A DNA stretch of 17,622 nt from Savagea sp. (GTDB lineage: Bacteria; Bacillota; Bacilli; Bacillales_A; Planococcaceae), in contig JASLJC010000002.1 of the NCBI GenBank assembly GCA_030152585.1, positions 1-17,622 of the forward strand, written 5' to 3'. Positions 14,614-17,622 of the stretch are shown here, in pieces; within the stretch, counting starts at the first letter, position 1, and every line of letters starts with the position of its first letter. The notes under the pieces were generated by a model that saw only the letters and a list, made by a program, of their open reading frames with translations, did no database searches and was not told where the DNA came from. The position numbers and the translations under genes are program-made.

Positions 14614-14653
14614 GTACAAGAAAATTGTACTTTTAAAGGAAATTCGTTATAAT
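14614..14653 (+). promoter_or_regulatory. Strong sigma-A promoter with inverted repeat over the -35 box
   Basis: TTGTAC (14625-14630) and a perfect TATAAT (14648-14653) are 17 bases apart, the best consensus promoter of the window. The -35 is the right arm of GTACAA-GAAAA-TTGTAC (14614-14630), so a protein bound there would block polymerase. Operator function is inferred. Confidence 0.72.
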
Positions 14654-14684
14654 CTTTTAAACTTCGAAAAAAAGGATGACAGTT

Positions 14685-14879
14685 ATGGAAAAGTATCGGG
14701 TTCAAATAAAAGACACGAACGGTGATGAACATAATCACGTCGTCGATGCGGCGAGTGATACTGAGTTATATTTACGAATTATTCAATCACCAGATGGTTG
14801 GTATCGTTATCGACGTGGTTCACAAATGAATTTTGTGCAAGTGAAACAAATTACGTACTTTAGTGTGCAACCGTATTAA
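14685..14879 (+). CDS. Unrecognised 64-residue cytoplasmic protein
   Basis: I do not recognise this small protein. The start at 14685 (MEKYRVQIKDTNG) is preferred over ATG 14676 because AAAGGATG at 14671-14678 is correctly spaced for it and sits directly on the earlier ATG. The sequence alternates polar and hydrophobic residues, suggesting a small beta barrel or sheet: YRVQIKD, HNHVVDA, TELYLRIIQ, GWYRYRRG, NFVQVKQITYFSV. It has no Cys, membrane segment or signal peptide. The strong promoter and a dedicated terminator on either side support a real single-gene transcript. It is divergent from wrbA with 166 bases between the start codons, so shared control is conceivable. Confidence 0.78.
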   Translation: MEKYRVQIKDTNGDEHNHVVDAASDTELYLRIIQSPDGWYRYRRGSQMNFVQVKQITYFSVQPY

Positions 14880-14891
14880 AAGTCGCTAAGA

Positions 14892-14929
14892 AAAACCCTT
14901 TCATCGTTGATCAACGATGGAAGGGTTTT
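14892..14929. terminator. Bidirectional terminator hairpin
   Basis: A 17-bp stem with one T-G pair (14892-14908 with 14913-14929) around a GATC loop; the inner part is a perfect 18-base palindrome. T4 on the right and A5 on the left allow use from both sides. It overlaps the stop codon of the convergent membrane-protein gene. Confidence 0.85.
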
Positions 14930-15395
14930 ATTTGTTTTCTGTCATTTTTTTCATCCGCTGTTCAAATTGGTCATCGTCTGAGAAAAAGTAAGCGGCTATA
15001 TAAAATAAAGCGAACAAAAGTACGACGGCGCTAAAAGACAGTTCAATTGCAGAGAAGACGAATCGAATCCATCCTTCGTACAGTGCGATCATCGTAAAAT
15101 ATTGTAAATAAGTAGAAATGCGCATCGAACGATTCGTAAAAGGAGCCCGTAGTAAGACGAAAACGACGAACATCATAATCCCTTCTAAAAAGAAAGCAAC
15201 GACATAAAGGACGATAAGGAATCCGAATACATACAATAAAAATCGGAATTGTGTATTTGTCCATGTAATGGTCACCCAGCCGATTTTTTCAAAAGTTGCA
15301 AATAAACCGAGCGTCGCAAAATAAGGTATTATGAATAAAAAGAAAAAGACGCCGCTCAATAAGATCACAAGAGCGGCAATGTTTAACCATTTCAC
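14928..15395 (-). CDS. Four-helix integral membrane protein, possibly YrvL-like
   Basis: A 155-residue, strongly hydrophobic protein with membrane segments at about residues 5-25, 50-82 (long, perhaps two helices), 97-118 and 120-138, and a charged cytoplasmic-type tail (DDDQFEQRMKKMTENK). A layout with an FATFEKIGW stretch followed by a Phe-rich helix ending in Glu faintly recalls the YrvL family of Bacillus, but I would not rely on it. The start is GTG at 15395, which overlaps the TGA of the upstream gene (GTGA on the minus strand, 15395-15392). No ribosome site precedes it, so translation probably depends on coupling to the upstream gene. Function unknown. Confidence 0.8.
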   Translation of the reverse strand: MKWLNIAALVILLSGVFFFLFIIPYFATLGLFATFEKIGWVTITWTNTQFRFLLYVFGFLIVLYVVAFFLEGIMMFVVFVLLRAPFTNRSMRISTYLQYFTMIALYEGWIRFVFSAIELSFSAVVLLFALFYIAAYFFSDDDQFEQRMKKMTENK

Positions 15396-15862
15396 AGTGG
15401 GCGAGTAGCTAGAGGCAATTGTCGTAATTCATTTAACGCTTGACGTTCTGCATGAACGATAATACTAAATGAATGATTTGCTCGTTCGTCATAAAATGTC
15501 AGTGTAACATAGTGATCTTTTTCGTTACGATTTCCTTTTAACAATCGAGGAACAATCATAGCACTTGCAAGGGTCGTCATTATTGTTGTTACAGTAGAGT
15601 GTTGTCGGTTTTTCGATGCGACGTAACCGAGCGTTCCCCCGATAATTGGATAGGCCCATTTTTTGAGGAGTGACGGCGGTTGTACTGCTACGAGTTGTAC
15701 ATAACGATGTCCAATTTTTACATTCCCTTTGTTATCGAGTATATGCATCGTCTGTTCGCGTCGAGGTGAACGTGTAAAAAAAGAACGTCCAGCTACGACA
15801 TTGAGTTTAATTTTTTCGTGAGGCAAAACAGTTTGTACAGCTTGGCTAAGTATATTTGACAT
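15392..15862 (-). CDS. Unrecognised 156-residue protein, first gene of a two-gene unit
   Basis: I do not recognise a family. ATG 15862 follows a near-perfect AAGGAGGAT ribosome site. The N-terminal 60 residues look beta-rich and basic (KIKLNVVAG, TMHILDNKGNVKIGHRYVQLVAV). The middle has two moderately hydrophobic, Gly/Thr-rich stretches (YPIIGGTLGYVAS at about 71-83 and TVTTIMTTLASAMIVPRLL at about 90-108) joined by a short basic turn, which could be a membrane hairpin. The C-terminus returns to strands (HYVTLTFYD, SFSIIVHAERQALNELRQL). Its stop overlaps the GTG start of the membrane-protein gene, so the two probably act together, perhaps as a membrane-bound complex. Function unknown. Confidence 0.82.
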   Translation of the reverse strand: MSNILSQAVQTVLPHEKIKLNVVAGRSFFTRSPRREQTMHILDNKGNVKIGHRYVQLVAVQPPSLLKKWAYPIIGGTLGYVASKNRQHSTVTTIMTTLASAMIVPRLLKGNRNEKDHYVTLTFYDERANHSFSIIVHAERQALNELRQLPLATRPL

Positions 15863-15993
15863 ACGGATCCTCCTTCAATTTAAACATAAGGGTAAACATT
15901 TCAAACGTAACATAGTGCGTTTTATTGTGCAACTATCACTCTATGCGCATTCTTTTGAAAATGGTACACTAAAAGAAAAAAAGGAGTGGACGA

Positions 15994-17061
15994 ATGAAAC
16001 GTTTATTTATAATGCTCGTTATACTTTTAACGATAAGTGGTTGTGCGCCGTCTAAAGAATCAGTCGAGACGAAACAAGAGCCTATGAAAGGAGAAGTTAC
16101 AGTTCATTATATTGACGTCGGTCAAGGAGATGCGACGTTTATCGTAGCCCCGAATGGGAAAACGTTGTTAATAGATGGAGGGAAAAAATCTGCAGGTGAA
16201 AAAGTAACTTCCTATATAAAAGACCTTGGATACGAAACGATCGATTATGTCGTTGCGACACATCCCGATGCTGATCATATTGGAGGATTGCTAGATGTGT
16301 TAGATACATTTCATATAGGGACATTTTATGATAGTGGAAAAGTACATACGACGCAAACCTATTATGAAATGTTAGAAAGAATTGAACAAAATAACGTTGC
16401 CTTTATCATTCCAAAAACAGGAGAGACGATTCCACTTGATCCGTCATTTCCTATTGAAGTGAAACATGCGAATCCAGAAGCAAAAGGAACGAATGAGGCA
16501 TCGATTGTCATTTATGCAGAATACGGGGACGTCACTTTCTTATTTACAGGAGATGCTGATAGAGAAATGGAACGTTCGTTATTATCGACTCTTCATCACG
16601 TTACGATATTAAAAGCAGGTCATCACGGCTCGAATACGAGTAGTGACCCACAATTTATTCAACACGTTCAACCGGAAGTTGCGATTGTGTCGTATGGCCA
16701 ACGTAATAAATATGGACACCCGCATAAAGAAGTGATTCAACAGTTTCAGCAGCACGACATTCAAACGTATGAAACAGCTCCTTTAGGAGATATCGTCGTC
16801 AAAACAGATGGACAAACATACGACGTAGCGCACGAAAAAACATCTTCGGTCATCGTTACTGAAAAAGAAAATAAAATGAATGTAAACGAAGCAACAGAAG
16901 AAGAATTACAAACATTAAAAGGAATAGGCCCCGTCTTAGCAGAAGAAATTGTAAAAGCGAGGGAGCGACAACTTTTCACATCGATTGAAGAAGTAAAAGA
17001 AGTATGGGGAATTGGCGATAAAACATATGAACAAATTAAAGATGATATAACCGTAGAATAG
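15994..17061 (+). CDS. Lipoprotein with ComEC-type metallo-beta-lactamase domain and C-terminal ComEA-type helix-hairpin-helix
   Basis: A 355-residue protein with three parts. Residues 1-17 form a lipoprotein signal with lipobox LTISGC, so the mature protein would be attached to the outer membrane face at Cys17. Residues about 34-280 are a metallo-beta-lactamase fold of the ComEC/Rec2 C-terminal type: VGQGDATFI, DGG (61-63), THPDADHIGG (89-98), FTGDAD (184-189), LKAGHHGSNTS (206-216) and YGHPH (240-244). Residues about 296-355 are a helix-hairpin-helix module like that of ComEA (MNVNEATEEELQTLKGIGPVLAEEIV ... GIGDKTYEQI), expected to bind DNA non-specifically. The combination suggests an extracellular DNase or DNA-processing protein; this is inferred from the domains. 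The start at 15994 has AAGGAGTGG, and TACACT at 15965-15970 may be its -10. A DUF3006 gene follows nine bases later. Confidence 0.92.
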   Translation: MKRLFIMLVILLTISGCAPSKESVETKQEPMKGEVTVHYIDVGQGDATFIVAPNGKTLLIDGGKKSAGEKVTSYIKDLGYETIDYVVATHPDADHIGGLLDVLDTFHIGTFYDSGKVHTTQTYYEMLERIEQNNVAFIIPKTGETIPLDPSFPIEVKHANPEAKGTNEASIVIYAEYGDVTFLFTGDADREMERSLLSTLHHVTILKAGHHGSNTSSDPQFIQHVQPEVAIVSYGQRNKYGHPHKEVIQQFQQHDIQTYETAPLGDIVVKTDGQTYDVAHEKTSSVIVTEKENKMNVNEATEEELQTLKGIGPVLAEEIVKARERQLFTSIEEVKEVWGIGDKTYEQIKDDITVE

Positions 17062-17070
17062 GAGGAACTT

Positions 17071-17313
17071 ATGCGTTATACAGTCGATCGAATTGAGTCA
17101 TCATATTATGTATTGTTAAAATATCCAGAAGAAGAGCAACAACTCCTCGTCAAAACGAATCAAATAGCGATTACTTTACACGAAGGAGATATTGTTGAAT
17201 TAACGATAGAAGATGGAAAGTATAAAGTGAAAAAATGTGTAGAAGAACGAAAAGAAGCGGAAGAACGTGTACGTCAATTATTAGAACGACTACAAAAAAG
17301 AAATCATGAATGA
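17071..17313 (+). CDS. DUF3006 family small protein
   Basis: An 80-residue protein whose first 55 residues match the DUF3006 pattern: it opens MRYTVDRIESSYYVLL, continues through a Glu-rich turn to VKTNQIAITLHEGDIVELTIEDGKYKV, and probably makes a small OB- or SH3-like beta barrel. The last 25 residues are a charged helix (ERKEAEERVRQLLERLQKR). No signal peptide is present, so it is cytoplasmic. DUF3006 genes often follow ComEC-like metallo-beta-lactamase genes, as here, but their role is unknown. The AGGAGGA ribosome site (17060-17066) overlaps the stop of the preceding gene, making one two-gene transcript. Confidence 0.88.
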   Translation: MRYTVDRIESSYYVLLKYPEEEQQLLVKTNQIAITLHEGDIVELTIEDGKYKVKKCVEERKEAEERVRQLLERLQKRNHE

Positions 17314-17321
17314 ATTTAATT

Positions 17322-17358
17322 GAGAATGCTTGGAAATGAAAGGGGAATGAGCATTCTC
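17322..17358 (+). repeat. Inverted repeat after the DUF3006 gene
   Basis: GAGAATGCT (17322-17330) and AGCATTCTC (17350-17358) form a 9-bp stem with a 19-base purine-rich loop. It is not followed by a T-run, so by itself it is a poor terminator; it may protect the 3' end of the mRNA or have no role. Confidence 0.45.
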
Positions 17359-17373
17359 GTTTACAAATGTGAT

Positions 17374-17430
17374 AAAAAAGGATATAGTAGAAGGTGAAGA
17401 GATTGTGATATCGGCTCGTATCCTTTTTTT
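17374..17430 (+). terminator. Probable terminator with long loop, upstream of the peroxiredoxin gene
   Basis: AAAAAAGGATA (17374-17384) pairs with TATCCTTTTTT (17419-17429) and is followed by a further T. The 34-base loop is long, and an inner pair GATAT/ATATC (17381-17385 with 17408-17412) would compete with the outer stem. It lies upstream of the peroxiredoxin promoter and most likely ends the DUF3006 transcript. Confidence 0.6.
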
Positions 17431-17447
17431 AAACGGAAGGGTTTCTC

Positions 17448-17475
17448 TTGCAAAAGAAAAACATTTCCGTATAAT
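17448..17475 (+). promoter_or_regulatory. Sigma-A promoter of the peroxiredoxin gene
   Basis: TTGCAA (17448-17453) and a perfect TATAAT (17470-17475) are 16 bases apart. The expected start is near 17482, about 43 bases before the ATG. Confidence 0.78.
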
Positions 17476-17492
17476 AAAGGTAGAGTTGATAA

Positions 17493-17507
17493 TTAAAATC
17501 ATTATAA
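17493..17507 (+). promoter_or_regulatory. Candidate PerR box in the peroxiredoxin leader
   Basis: TTAAAATCATTATAA matches the Bacillus PerR consensus TTATAATNATTATAA at all but one defined position. It lies just downstream of the expected transcription start, where binding would block elongation or initiation. An overlapping Fur-like TGATAATNATTATCA match starting at 17488 is poorer (two mismatches). The downstream gene, a peroxiredoxin, fits peroxide control. Confidence 0.72.
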
Positions 17508-17524
17508 ACAAGGAGAGATTGTAA

Positions 17525-17622
17525 ATGACAGAAGTAAACAACACAGAACAACAAGTTGAAGTACGTTCATTACCACGTATCGGGTCACCAGCACCAGCGT
17601 TCACAGCAAAAACGACACATGG
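17525..17622 (+). CDS. Peroxiredoxin (AhpC/TSA family), N-terminal part only
   Basis: The frame starts at ATG 17525 behind AAGGAGAGATT and remains open to the window end, giving 32 complete codons. After a polar lead (MTEVNNTEQQ) the stretch SLPRIGSPAPAFTAKTTHG is the first strand of the thioredoxin-like AhpC/TSA fold; the RIGxPAPxFxA pattern is typical of 2-Cys peroxiredoxins. The peroxidatic Cys would lie beyond the window, so class (AhpC, Prx1 or Prx6 type) cannot be settled. The enzyme would reduce hydrogen peroxide and organic peroxides in the cytoplasm. The PerR-type box in its leader supports this. Confidence 0.85.
   Translation, partial: MTEVNNTEQQVEVRSLPRIGSPAPAFTAKTTH

Noticed and set aside
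1..17622. CRISPR array, tRNA or rRNA genes, insertion sequence, prophage or toxin-antitoxin module
   Set aside because: I found no regularly spaced direct repeats, no cloverleaf-like or rRNA-like stretches, no transposase or integrase, and no recognisable toxin pair.

Overview
The window is an AT-rich piece of a low-GC Gram-positive chromosome, almost certainly from the Bacilli (order Bacillales). The support is GlpP-type glycerol antitermination, strong AGGAGG ribosome sites, a near-consensus PerR box, many short T-tailed hairpin terminators, and protein relatives that are typically bacillar. I cannot name the genus from sequence alone. Genes are densely packed and alternate strand in small operons. 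I see no rRNA, tRNA, CRISPR array, insertion sequence or prophage, and no stretch over 300 bases lacks a gene.

Positions 1-2734 hold the 3' end of pyrrolidone-carboxylate peptidase (pcp), a ribokinase-like PfkB kinase translationally coupled to an unrecognised 147-residue protein, a bidirectional terminator, and a convergent pgeF/YlmD-type zinc protein. Positions 2806-7517 are a complete glycerol operon: promoter, leader terminator, glpD, glpP, glpF, glpK and a terminator. The antiterminator protein GlpP is encoded inside the operon whose leader it is expected to read through, which suggests a positive feedback loop.

Positions 7639-10864 hold a stand-alone AAA ATPase with an unassigned N-terminal half, a two-helix membrane protein, a 58-codon basic ORF carrying the opposite strand's terminator inside its coding sequence, and a two-gene unit of DUF45 (YgjP-like) proteins. 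One DUF45 protein keeps the HExxH metalloprotease site; the upstream one has lost it (HHLLH, third His absent) and looks like a pseudoenzyme partner. Positions 11065-13844 are two tandem, closely related sodium-dependent NSS transporters separated by a terminator whose 3' arm also supplies the -35 box of the second gene.

Positions 13904-15862 hold a WrbA-like flavoprotein, a divergent 64-residue orphan with a strong promoter overlapped by an inverted repeat, and two overlapping minus-strand genes for a membrane protein and an unknown protein. Positions 15994-17622 hold a lipoprotein joining a ComEC-type metallo-beta-lactamase domain to a ComEA-type helix-hairpin-helix, followed by a DUF3006 protein, and finally the start of a peroxiredoxin behind a candidate PerR operator.

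Most of the window is ordinary housekeeping and transport. The parts most worth a second look are the active/inactive DUF45 pair, the 58-codon ORF with its embedded terminator, the surface nuclease-like lipoprotein with DUF3006, and the orphan AAA ATPase.
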